Origin: Gnetum montanum
Lineage: Eukaryota; Streptophyta; Gnetopsida; Gnetales; Gnetaceae
Direction: 5' to 3'
Assembly (NCBI GenBank): GCA_015680685.1
Contig: MNCI01004504.1
Coordinates: forward strand, 596,580-660,579
DNA length: 64,000 bases
Below the pieces are notes generated by a model. That model was given only the letters and a program-made list of their open reading frames with translations, had not been told where the DNA came from and did not search any database. Shown here one piece after another: positions 33,482-44,764 of the stretch. Every line of letters begins with the position of its first letter. Positions within the stretch are counted from its first letter, which is position 1. Made by a program: the position numbers and the translations under genes.

Positions 33482-34250
33482 AAGAAAGTTGGATGGTCTA
33501 AGGTTGTGCAATCAGAATTAGTATAGATGGGAGAGGCTAAGTGATCATCGTCGTAGGTGGATTGAACAAGGAGAAAGAGGTTTAAATTGGGACATAAGGG
33601 ATAAAGAGGACAAAGGGAGTGTAGGAGACTCATGAGATTTGGGGCCTTGATGAGGGCCTTACTAGTATGGAAAAGGAAGGTGACATTGTAGACACCATTG
33701 GGGCTAGGTGAAAGAGTGAGGTTGAATGGAAAATGGCATTAACAAGAATAGTAAGATAGATTGGGAAATATGATAGGTTTGGTGTGTACCAATGACAAGT
33801 ATTGTCTTAAACATGATGGGATAAGATGGAGGAGACTAAGGCACCTACCCTACAAGGGATAGTGGGGGTACAAGGCTAGAGGTAGTTGCTTAGGGAGCTG
33901 GATGTTGAGAAGGGCTCTCTATAAAGGTATCAGGCTCATGCTCTACTTCAAACTCATCATGTTCCTCCTAGTTTTCTTCTAAAATAACTTTCTCACTTAA
34001 CTCATTAATGTCTATTAATTGTGTTAACAAACGGGTATAGAAATCCATTACAGGAATTTGATCATATAGTGAGGGAAGGTATTCCTTTCCATTTTCATGT
34101 ATAATCTCATACTAATGCATCATATTAGATTTAGTGTGATATTAGGAGGTCAACCTATATTTTGACACAAATACAATTGTAAAACTCCTCATTAATAATG
34201 GTAAATTCTTATTCTTGTTCACTTTGCCTAAGTAATTACCTACATTCTAT
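33482..34250 (-). pseudogene. Gag N-terminus of G3
   Basis: Minus-strand translation near 34150-33950 gives EYLPSLYDQIPVMDFYTRLL followed by an acidic stretch with EVEHEPDTF. This parallels HEFVPSVYDIILF and the acidic run with SEPEDSY of the G1 gag. The following part (33900-33482) is rich in Pro, Ser, Leu and Thr, as in G1 between 7000 and 7320. It continues into 26899 once C1 is removed. Confidence 0.7.
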
Positions 34251-34319
34251 GACTATTGGATCCTTGGGATCATTGACATGATCATTGGTTAAGTCTCTTA
34301 GCTTATGTGAGTTTTTGTA

Positions 34320-35110
34320 AGAGCCTCAGCATATGAGGCAGTCTCAGCATATGAGAGGCTAAACATATGGACTTCTCAACATAAAAGCTTTCCAGCATAA
34401 ATGCTTCCTAGTTTATAAGCTTAGCATAAATAACTTCTAGCATAAATAGCCTATAGTGTAAAAATGGTTGAAAAACTACAAAGTGAAAATGGTTGAAACA
34501 AGGATTGCAATGTATACTACAATAGCTAAGGTAATGTAGGTAGAGACATTAGCATTGTGCACTACATTGAAAAAAATTAAAAATTAATTTTTTATGTTTT
34601 TAAGTATAGGAAATGGTGTCACCATTGTAAGCTATGGTTGGAAAGTATTTAATGTAAAGAAAAGGTTTGAAAAGGTTTTTGGTTATATAATGGATTTTGG
34701 ATGACCATCCAACTAGGGTTTAAAATGTCGTTTGCATGCTGCATTCTAGAAAAAAATCCAAAATTAAACGTTTACAAAAATTAAAAATTAAAATAAGTTG
34801 TATGTTATACATTAGCCTTGATACACATCTAAAATAAAAAAAATTGAAATTTAAATGTACAAGTTATGTTGAAGGCTATATGTTGGGCTTTAAAAAGTTC
34901 AACACTTTATGAAAAAATCAAAAGATGGTCAAACTTGTTATAGTTCAATGCTAGGTTTTACAAAACCTAGCACTTGATGGAAAAATAGAAAATAAAGTTA
35001 AACTTGTTGCAGTTTACATGCTAGGCTTTAGAAAAGCCTTGTATTAATGGAAAAAACTTACATATGCTAAACTGGCTACAAGTAAATATGTTGGATTGGG
35101 GAAAATCTAA
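34320..35110 (-). repeat. Leader of G3 with dyad repeats
   Basis: At 34325-34460, AGCATATGAGGC and AGCATAAATGC units recur. At 34880-35110, hairpins recur every 60-75 bp. The best, at 34949-34972, has perfect 11-bp arms (TGCTAGGTTTT and its complement) around a two-base loop. By position between primer-binding site and gag, this matches the leader array of G1 in place but not in sequence. Confidence 0.6.
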
Positions 35111-35263
35111 TACCAATTTTAAACTCAAACAAGGCTCAAAACAATTGCCAGTGTAGCACTAGTTTTGAGATAAACCCAAAATAAATTGCAAGTTCAAAGT
35201 TGAGGCCAACACTAATGGAAAAATTTTTCTGCAATAGGTTTTGGTGATGAAGTTGAGCAGAGG

Positions 35264-35283
35264 CCCTCCTTCCAGCACTAGAA
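35264..35283 (-). other. Primer-binding site of G3
   Basis: The minus strand reads GTGCTGGAAGGAGGGCCTC and continues TGCTCAACTT. It parallels G1, GTGCTAGAAGGAGGGCCTC then CGCTTAAACAACTT. This fixes the orientation of G3 and the inner edge of its 5' LTR. Confidence 0.75.
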
Positions 35284-35289
35284 ATTATA

Positions 35290-36767
35290 ATGCCTAAAAA
35301 GCATCCACTAACCTTTAGAAAAGGATCCAAAGTACCTTAGACGGTCTTGCTAATCACCTAGGAACTTATGATTTGTTAACAACATGAATAAAATGTAATC
35401 ACATATACAAATGTAAGTGCAGAAAAACTAAGAATAAACTCATAATGAACAAATGAACCTACAAACTTTTTTAATAAAATAATAAAATTTCTACAGAAGA
35501 AAGTTCAAAGAATATAAATTTTTATGCTTTAAATATACAAATAGGAAAATGGAGAATTCTTGGAACCCAATTTAGCTAGTAGGCTATGCTCTACAATCAA
35601 CTCTACTCTTCGATAGTTTTAGATGTTCTACATCCTAAGCTCATCACTGATTTCTCCATCACAATACGCGTTGTGGATGGAAGAATGACTATGGACACTT
35701 GGTAGATCTTCATTGTTCTAAAAGCCTTGATGTTCAGCCTAAATGCAAACTACCAAAAGCTTTGGTTTTATGAACTTTTGTTTGTCTACACTACTCTAAA
35801 AGTCTTAAGTTCATTGAATGCACGAATCATCCAAAAGTCCCTTCAATGAAGTAGTCTTCAATTTAAATAGGTTATTGATGTCCTAATTTTGTTGCTACTA
35901 ATTCTATCATGATTATTGATAAATTACTACACATTTATGGTGTGTTTAGGGCATTTTTTTCATAGTGTATTTATCAAACTTGGATATTTTTATGCTTTTT
36001 CACTACCCCCATATGCTTCGTAGCATAAAAATTCATGGCCCAACATAAAAACTCAAAGCCCAAATTTTATACGCTACTTTTGTAGGTTGCCCCAATGTAA
36101 AAATTATGATGGCCAATGTTTAGGCTAAGAAATACCAAATTTGATGTCCTGCAAGGCATTTTCAACCTTTCGAAGCCTAGATATATAAAATATGCATCTT
36201 TTCCTACCTAGAAGATGAGACATTCACTTGCTTTATTTAGATCTTTTTGCAAGTCCCTAGTAGCTTGTATCTTTTCTTGATCGATTCTCCTCCAACATTT
36301 TAGTAGTATCCATCAAGAAGAGATAATGTTATATCCACTTTGGCTTTTTCTACATAACTCAGAGTTCTAGATACGTTCAATAGCTTCAATTCGAAGCTCA
36401 AATTTTATGTCTTACATCATTGACAACGTAATTTTTTGTATCTATCTTCATCTCCTAGAAATGACATCTCACATCACCTGAAGCATCATTTTTTATATGC
36501 TTATTTTTGACCCTCAATTTCAATATTCGACATTACCTTCTACATCGATCGTAACTTAAGCTTTTTAACCTCTAATGTACAATATCATTTTTCTCTTTAA
36601 CATAATGATTGACATCATCTTCTACATCAACTATATTTTCAATGATTACTTCATCCATGCACGTCATTTCTCTTATTTTTAATCTTATAGAATAGTTTGT
36701 TGGTTCTAATGCATCATTTCTTCATGATCACGAGGCATTTATGGCCTATAAATAGGATGAACCCTCT
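35290..36767 (-). repeat. Remnant of the G3 5' LTR
   Basis: This is assigned by position only, upstream of the G3 primer-binding site. It holds AGCATAAA/ACGCTAC-like repeats near 36000-36110 that would fall in U3. No outer end, TSD or partner LTR could be found. It contains no coding sequence. It is cut at 36768 by a solo LTR. Confidence 0.45.
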
Positions 36768-37728
36768 TGATGAGCAATGAGGTACCCCTATGCTCAACCA
36801 TACGAATACAAGCGTTTCACACACGATTCGGTCGAATTCCAAGGACTAAGTGCCTATGCGCCTTTGTGAAATGGTGATGGGTTGGTTGATCGTTGTCTTC
36901 CCAAACTTACTTGTATGTCACGATTGTATGGTTAAGTAAGTTTGAAGCATATGGTTTTTATAGCTTTGATGTTTTTATGTCCTATTGCTAATAAGGGAGG
37001 AGAGAGAGAGATAACTAAGTGACTAATTTAAGTTAACTACTGATTAACTAGGCTTTAAACTAATCCTAACACCAGTATCCATTCTCACTTTCCATACACA
37101 TCCTAAACTAGTGCAACACTACTAGGATTACCAAACGCTCATCGTTATTGAGTTACCAAATGTTACATGCATGCTCGAAGTGATCGTACTGTGTGTGCTA
37201 ATAATAGAAATTCTAAGTGCATAAAATAAAATAAAATAAATGCAAAAAAAAAAGTAAATGAGTAAGAAAACACATCTCAAGTGCTACAAGGATGAATCCA
37301 AGATCTCGTCTTTATTGTTGTACACAAGGTGTGCTCAGGGACACAATGCTCGAATAAAGATCCGTCCACACGTAGACCTCCTGTTGTAGGCACTTGGCTA
37401 GAGTTTTGCTACTTGACTCCTAAAAGAATTCCTCTTCTGAATTCTTCTTCTAAATTACTTCTTAACTACCCCTTATTATGCACCTGGGCACTATATTTAT
37501 AGGCTTGGGAGCAACTACTCTAATAATAACAAAACTACCACTCTAATTTTAGAGAAGCTACCCCTCTAATTTTAGAGAGAAACTGCCACTGTAATTTTAG
37601 AGAAACTACGACTCTAATAATAACCATTCTAATAATTAGAGTAACTACTCTAATAATAACCGCTCTAATAATTAAAGTAACTACTCTAATAATAACCACT
37701 CTAATTATTAGAGTAACCGCTCTCATCA
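36768..37728 (-). mobile_element. Solo LTR of family S (961 bp)
   Basis: It starts TGATGAG and ends CTCATCA (mutually inverted ends), and is flanked by the perfect TSD CCTCT (36763-36767 and 37729-37733). A minus-strand TATA (CTATAAATATAG, 37491-37502) shows leftward transcription. It aligns with the solo LTR at 48915 through U5 and R, up to the TATA. Beyond that, U3 differs. No internal region. Confidence 0.88.
37515..37720 (-). promoter_or_regulatory. U3 array of CTAATAATTAGAGT
   Basis: Units such as CTCTAATAATAACC and CTAATTATTAGAGTAAC repeat about ten times right upstream of the TATA box. CTCTAATTATTAGAG is palindromic around its centre. The related solo LTR at 48915 has an unrelated motif in the same place. 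Confidence 0.7.
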
Positions 37729-37733
37729 CCTCT

Positions 37734-38890
37734 AAACAAAAATGGATTAGGAACTCATAGCTGAAACATTGAAATAGTAGCATTTCAAACCATTTTCCAA
37801 AAAACATCTTTTTTCCAACAATGATTAGATACTTTACGTGATTCTCAATTCCTTGGAGTTCTTTCAAATTTTTCTTTCTAACTACTAATACATTTATATT
37901 CCCTTTGTGTTGTCCTCCTAACAGATAGAGAACCTTTCATATCCATATCAAAACATAGATTAGACTCCACTTATTCTCTCATCACTCTATCAACTCCTAA
38001 TCTACAATGGTTCTTTCAAATCTCCATTAGACACACGTGCTAAAGAATTAATGGAGAAATACAACTCTCTCTTAATCATCCCACATCCATGATTTCATCT
38101 TGCAAGATTGGTATTACATCCTCTTAGTTTCTTTTCCTAGAATTTTTTTTCTTTTTTTTTTCCTCTTTTTCTTTCATTTTCTTCTTAAGGGCATATTTTA
38201 ATAGGTCTTCTTTATTTTTAAATCTTATCTTTTTCAACCATGTAAGGCTTTGTCTTTCATAGATTTAATTCTACACAATCCTTTCTTTTTATATTGGATT
38301 CTTGCATGTGTTTCTTTGTATCATGTTTTTTTTATTTTAATTAGTTGTTTCCCATGATATCCTCTCTTATTATTTACTAGTATTTGGTAAAAACATTGTC
38401 TCAGATTATTGGATTTTCTAATAAACTCCAAGTCCCCTTTTAATTTAGAGGATTCATTCTTTAGACTATTTATGTTAAATTTCAAATTTACAACAACTCT
38501 TACCATAATACCATCTTAACTTCTACTTGACAATTCTTTTCTTTTATTTCCTCCATTGGGTATGTAACAATTTCTAGCTCAATCAACTAATTTTCACTTG
38601 ACTCTTTAATTTAATGCTAGTAATAATGTTTCAATCTCTGACCATTAACTAAGAATGAGTTGGATAAATCTTCTAAGGATATAATTAGAAAACTAACATT
38701 TATATGGGGTTATAATTCTAAGAATCTTCCCACTTTGTTGTCAGTTTGCCCAAAAATCTATATAACCACATGTTATAAAGCAAGACTTTATCTCCTTCTA
38801 GGAATTTATTATTTAGTATATTGTTGTCATGTATGAGCTTGATTTTTTACTTAATTATCCTTTGTTTATTAAGCACATGCATATACGAAG
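37734..38890. other. Stretch without recognised features
   Basis: AT-rich, with a long pyrimidine run at 38135-38180 on the plus strand (a purine run on the minus). The run could be a remnant polypurine tract of G4, but there is no LTR end beside it. No coding sequence is supported. Confidence 0.4.
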
Positions 38891-39099
38891 TTTGTTAAGT
38901 TTGTGTATTTGGGTCATTCTCAAGTATTTATTTAATTCCTCAATTATACTAAGTTGATTGGCTAGTCTTGAAGATTGGCATTTAAGTTCAATAGGTAAAA
39001 GGCATTATTTACCATAAACTAATTGATAAGGTAAATAACCTAAAGTTGGTTTATAAGTTATCCTATAAACCCATAGTGCATCTTGCAATTTTTTACACT

Positions 39100-39760
39100 A
39101 ATCTTTCTTTCTAGTACATATTGTTTTAGTTAGGATTCTAAGGATTATATTATTAGCATTTTCTACTTGGCCATTTATTTTTGGATGGTAGGTAGTTGTT
39201 ATTTTATGTTTTATTCCACAATTCCTAACAATTTTTTCATACCTTTATTTACAAAATAAGTTTCTTAATTACTAATAATCATACATGGAGTTCCAAATTA
39301 TGTGAGTATACGTTCTCTTAAAACATTAACAACTATCTTAACATTGTTTGTTGGAGTTTCCTTGGATTCTACCCATTTGGTTACATAGTCTATACAAACT
39401 AAAATATATTGAAAATCATTCAAAGGTGGAATTTCCCTACAAAATCTATATCCCAAACACCATATGATTTTATTATTAGTATGGAATTAAGTGGCATTTT
39501 TTCCTTTTGGACATTGTACCTATGCATTTATAACTATCACATTCCTTATGTATGTATGAGCATCTTCAAATATAGTGCGCTAATATAACCTACTTTGTAA
39601 TACCTTTAATATTGTTCTCTAGCTATCAAAGTGTCCTCCCCTAATGTTACCATGACACATATAGAGGACATTGATGCTCATCTTCAATTGCATATCTTCT
39701 AGCTACTTAATCCTTGCAAATTTTATAGATATAAGGCTCACTTCATATATATTTTGCTAC
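39100..39760 (-). pseudogene. Integrase remnant of G4
   Basis: Pieces in broken frames are YGVWDIDFVGKF with the first catalytic Asp, ILVCIDYVTKWVES after it, and downstream a weak YHPKING where a catalytic Glu region would follow. Upstream, near 39650-39760, a CKD and EDEHQCPLY stretch matches the zinc-binding approach of Athila integrases. Frameshifts in almost every segment. Confidence 0.65.
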
Positions 39761-39859
39761 TTCCTTTAAGAATGATTTCTTCTCTTCTTGACTTCATTGG
39801 ATTGGAGTTTTTAATATTGCTGACCAATTAGCTATATTAGCAAACCATGGATCATTTTT

Positions 39860-41250
39860 TACAAAGAAAATTTGTTCATCATAGATTCTTTTCTCTTTTG
39901 AAGTTTCTAGTCTAAAAAGGTTTTCTACCATCATATTATCCCTAGCTCTTTTATCAAGGACTTCAATGTCAAATTCCTAAAGTAGTAAACAAATCCTCAT
40001 GATCCTAGCATCTTCTATCTTCTTATTGGCTAGAAACTTAATACCTAAATGATTTGTGTATATAGCCTATTAATTAATGTCTAAACTTATCTAAGGCATA
40101 TACAATAGCTAGAAGTTCTTTCTTAGTGATTGTCTAATTAACTTGGGCTTGGTCTAAGCTTTTGAAACATAATAAATTACTCTAAATTTGTTCTCTATAT
40201 ATTGTTCAAGTACTACTCATATATTTGTATCACTAGCATCACACATTAAATCAAAGGAGAAATAATAATTTGGTGCATTAAATACTACAACAAAGGTTAC
40301 CTTTCCCTTAAGATCATTAAAAGATTATTACAACTCATCAGTCCCAGTGAAAGGTACATCATTTTCTATGAGTTTGTAAGGGGATTTAGTAACTTTGGAA
40401 AAGTTTCTAATAAACCACCTCTAATACCCAACATGTTCCAAGAAGGATCTTAGTGTTTTTAGGTTGGTATGGGTTGGAAGTGTAGAAATAACTTTTTAAC
40501 TTTGCCTACATCTATCTTAATCTTATCCTTGGAAATCACATGACCTAAGACTATAGCATTGATCATCATAGATGACTTTTTCCCATTTGAGTTTCAAATC
40601 CTTTTCTTTACACATATATAATACATATTCTAATCTCTCTAAAGTTTATTCATAAGTATCTCCATATAATGAAAAATCATCTATAAATACTTCAACATAT
40701 TCTTCTAACATGTCAAAGAAAATAGATATCATTTCCTTTTGGAAGGTGAATAGTGTATTACAAAGATCAAAAGGCATCTTGTAGTATGCAAAAGTACCAT
40801 AATAGCATACAAAGATAGTTTTCTATTAGTCTTACAATGCTATCACTACCTATGTTTAGCTACTAAATCCATCCATATAATAATAATACTCATGCCCTTC
40901 TAGGCTTTCTAATATTTGGTCTATGTAAGATAAAGAAAAGTGATCCTTTTTGGTATTTTGATTAAGTTTTTGATAGTCAACACACACATGTCATTTACCA
41001 TTATTTTTAGTACAACAGTGACGGGAATGACCCATTCACTATCATCTATTTGGTAAATGATCCCTTCCTTTCAAAGATTATAAATTTCCTCTTTAGCTAT
41101 GTCTTTAAGGGATGGATTAATTATCCTTGGTGGAATTCTAACAAGTTTTGCATTATCCTCGAAGTATATGTGATGTTGAAAAATGTTTGAAAATATTCTA
41201 TGATGAAGATCTTCATGAATTGATTTGAATGCCTTGGATTTTCTTCTTAA
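39860..41250 (-). pseudogene. Reverse transcriptase and RNase H remnant of G4
   Basis: Reverse transcriptase shows CYYGTFAYYKMPFDLCNTLF and VFIDDFSLYG (about 40692-40663), the FxDD form of the catalytic box that is typical of the Athila branch. RNase H follows with FDLMCDASDTNI (near 40250), then the connection to KKIEDARIMRICLLL and LDKRARDNMMVENLFRL. Many stops. Confidence 0.75.
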
Positions 41251-41604
41251 AATTTATATTAACCTATTCACCTCATCAATTATCAATTAAAAGTTTATTG
41301 GTAATGATTTATTTTCTTCAAGGAAAATGTACTCGAGTGTACTTGATAATTCCAAAGTTATAATGAGTTAGTATTAGGCTAATTTATGTCCTCATTAATG
41401 ATTCCTAATTCAAAATTCAAAATTTAATCCAAAAAGTTAATCTAGTGGTCCTTCAACAAAATTATTAAGAACTAATATTTTCCTATCTTTAGCCATTGAA
41501 GAAGTTGAAACTATATAAAGCATTCTTGGTTCTTTAATTCTTTCTCAAATATATTTAGTGCAAATGTAAGGTTGGAAAATTTTTAATGTGAGTTGGCTTG
41601 ACCT

Positions 41605-41844
41605 TCAATATATAATTATGTCTTCTATTACAAGCCAAGGTCTTCCTAAGATAATTGAGAAACATTGTAGGTCCTTAACTTCTAATACCACAAAGTTCAT
41701 TGGGTATTTATCCTTCTCAACTTTTACCATCAAATATTTCACTATTTTTAGTGGCTTCGCCAATGTTCCATTAGCCAAAGAAATGGACATATTAACTTTT
41801 GAAATGTTTTCTAGGTTTAATACCTCAACTATTTCACATGGCAC
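41605..41844 (-). pseudogene. Protease fragment of G4
   Basis: Seventy-nine codons without a stop. The end reads SIILGRPWLVIED, preceded by LANGTLAKPLKIVKYLMVKV and YPMNFVVLE. This is the C-terminal half of an Athila-type aspartic protease. The active-site Asp would lie upstream and was not found. Confidence 0.8.
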
Positions 41845-43080
41845 GATGTTTATGCTTACATGTAAGTCTAAGAGGACATTACCAATTTTTTTCTTTAATT
41901 ATTATAGGAATAGTTGGAATTCATAGGTCTTAATATCTAGGGATCTCATGGCTCTAAATTAATTGCAACAAATTTTTCCACTAGATACACCTACCTACAA
42001 TTTTTTCCTTCCACCTTTTAGTGCATAATTTTCTCAAATACTTAGCATAAAGTAGTGTATCTTTTATTGCTTGATTCAAGTGGGATATGCAAATATAGTT
42101 TCCTAAACATTTTTTCAATGTGTACCTTCATGGAAAAATCCTCTTTTAATCTCTTAGGGAATGATGGAGAAATTACTTTCCTAGTCATGGTTAACTTTGG
42201 TTGAGAGGTTGATGGCTAGTTTTCTAGCTCCATATCCATTTTTTCCCTAATTAACTTTTCCTCCTTGGGTAACTTTACTTCTTTTTCTGATTTCACTTTA
42301 ATTGGTACTTCCTAAACTTGATCCCTAATGTTAACCTTTTTATTTATCTCAGGTTCTGTGATCCTTCCACTTCTTGTAGTGATAAAACGTAATTGTTCTT
42401 TGCCTTTTCTTTGGTTTATCAGATTAGGTTACTATGGTAATTCTCCCTTTTTTTTCAAGTCTTAAAATCACCTTTAAGTTTCAGTCAGAAATTGTTTGTT
42501 CTTCTAAAGATAGTAAGGGTTTGTGTCAAGTAATCCAAATGCTCATTTGTTTGGTTTTTAAAGGGTCTAAAACTATCTTGAGGCATTGGTACTTATTGTT
42601 GGTAGAACGGTCTAGGTTGAAAAGAATCATGAACTTGATTCATCAATTGTTAAAAAGCCCTAACTAACTCTTGAATCTCCTCATTCTAGTAGGCTAAGGC
42701 TAGCTAGTTTGTGATGTCATGTTAACTAGAGTAACATTTAGAACATTACTCCCACAGGAAAAGTCTACATTTTTTCTACAATATGATATTAAATATTCAA
42801 TAAACATTTGGATCAATTGATGAAATGGGAACCCATGATTTCAATTTTTAAGACACAAGCCTTTGAACCTATCCAAAAGCATTTTAATAATCTTCATCCT
42901 CTTTTTGTGTAAAGTTCATCAACTTTTTTCTAAGAATATGTAGTTTATCATTAGATAGGAAACATTGTATGAATGCATATTTAAATTCATCCCATGATCA
43001 TATTTGGTTTCTTAAATTTTGTAGTAAAAAATTAGATTTGTCTTTCAAGGTTGATTTGAAAGCTATAATTATTATTCAAT

Positions 43081-43136
43081 CACACCCCCCACACCAAAAC
43101 ACCACCCACCACCCCCCACACAAACCACAAACCCCA
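43081..43136. repeat. 56-bp tract of A and C only
   Basis: Fifty-six consecutive bases contain no G or T on the plus strand, with many ACCCCCC and CCACC steps, in a region that is otherwise AT-rich. It lies within the gag remnant of G4. It could be a low-complexity insertion or an assembly error. Confidence 0.8.
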
Positions 43137-43950
43137 CTCACCTTAAGGTTCTAACATAGCTATCATGCTTTCAAATTCTCTAATGTTTGTTACCAAATCC
43201 TCTTCATTAGTTTCCTTAAAAAGGAAAAAAAAAGTATGAATTTTTGGTTTTCACATCTCTTCATGGGGAAAAACTATACATCCTTAGGGAATAATTGGTA
43301 TCCTTTTATTCATTAAATATCATAATATTTATCCATAATGAACTGGACCTATAGGGATATTTGAGCCTATATAACCAAAAGAAAGAGGGACTATAGTTTG
43401 GGATCTTAGAGGAGATGTATTATAGGGTGGTGATCTAATTGTAAATGATGAAGTATCTACTATAGGAATAGGAGTTGCGTTTGGTATGGATGTCAATGGA
43501 GCTACAACTCTAAGTGGTGTAAAATTTAAAGAACTTACAGGTTAAGTGGTACCTTCTAAAGATGCCATAAGAGTTCCAATTTTAGGAAAAGATGGGGTTT
43601 TATTCTTAAGAGACACCTAGTGTAATCAAATTTCCTGTATTCATTCTAATATTTAAGATGTCTAGGAGAGGATTAATGGCCAAAGAAAGTGCAAATTGTA
43701 TGGATTACTCACTTAGCTCTAAATTTTATATTAGTGATTCAGATTCTATATCTACCTCCTCTACTATTTCTTCTATTATGGAAGGTTAGAAAATAGGATC
43801 AAAAGTTTGCGCTCTTTGGGTAAAACTTTGATGTTGATCGGTTAGAATTTACTCAATTCTTTTAGCATTATTTTAAATTAATTCTTGCCTCTCTCCAGTT
43901 AATTAAGTTAATATAAACTCTAATTTCTCTTGATTACTAACTAGGTTCCT

Positions 43951-44764
43951 ATTAGTTTTAGGAGTTGTAGGTGCTTTTGATGATGTTTCTCCTTGCTTTT
44001 CCAACTCTTCCAACTCAAGAATTAGTCTCTCTTATTCAGGTTCTTATATAATATCTTCTAGGTTTAATGTTATCACACATTAATGGTAACTCTTTATGTT
44101 TCTAGATATTTGATTTCTTGTTGGGTCCTTAGTTTGTTTGGTAGATTTAATTAAGTTTTCTAACAAGTACAACCTTCCTTAACATACTCTTGAACAACTA
44201 TTCTCAAGAATTTTGAATGTTAATCTCAACTAACATTGCTTACATGATGGGGATTGATATATGAACTATGAACTCTTCTTCTTATCTTAACATTGATTCT
44301 TGCTACCACAACTACTAGCAATAAAGTGCTTATACATATTGATTGGTATCGCCCAAGCTATGTCCCATGATAAAAAATCTCAAAAATTAAGTTAACATAT
44401 ATATCATGGATCATCAATTGAATCAATGCCCAAAAATACAAATAAATACCAAAATATAAAATATTTAATTATTTTTAATTTGATTAAATGAATCCTAATG
44501 AGACTTATCAATGCCCTACTACCATTATTAAGTATTCCTCAAATAGATAACTCTAGTTTATGTGAAAAATGTTCACTGAATTATCTCTTCAAAATTATCA
44601 TGCATTATGATATGTTTCATGTTGTTTGGTAAAGTATTTGATGAAATGGTTCTAAACAATATTGTTGTTTTATTTTTGAAAAAATTTTCACAGTATTATT
44701 AGTTGCATATTACAATTAATTTTTAAGAGAGATGAAAATTTTACTATTATTAACATTGTTATTA
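43951..44764. other. Stretch without recognised features
   Basis: AT-rich with no coding signal. TTGGTATCGCCCAAGC near 44341 looks like a primer-binding site on the plus strand, but no LTR end lies beside it. Confidence 0.4.

Larger units (their letters stand above)
38900..43950 (-). mobile_element. G4: Athila-like Ty3/gypsy relic without LTRs found
   Basis: Minus-strand domains in order are gag remnants (about 43900-42400), protease (41844-41605), reverse transcriptase (about 41250-40340), RNase H (about 40260-39860) and integrase (about 39760-39100). The details (protease with ILGRPWL, VFIDDFSLYG in reverse transcriptase, integrase with DIDFVG and CIDYVTKW) fit the Athila/Tat branch. It is far more decayed than G1 or G2. 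No LTR pair or TSD was found. Confidence 0.78.

Noticed and set aside
41588-41926. 112-codon plus-strand frame
   Set aside because: Antisense shadow of the G4 protease fragment at 41605-41844, which has the LGRPWL motif.
44341-44356. TTGGTATCGCCCAAGC as a copia primer-binding site
   Set aside because: No LTR end precedes it and no plus-strand gag follows.
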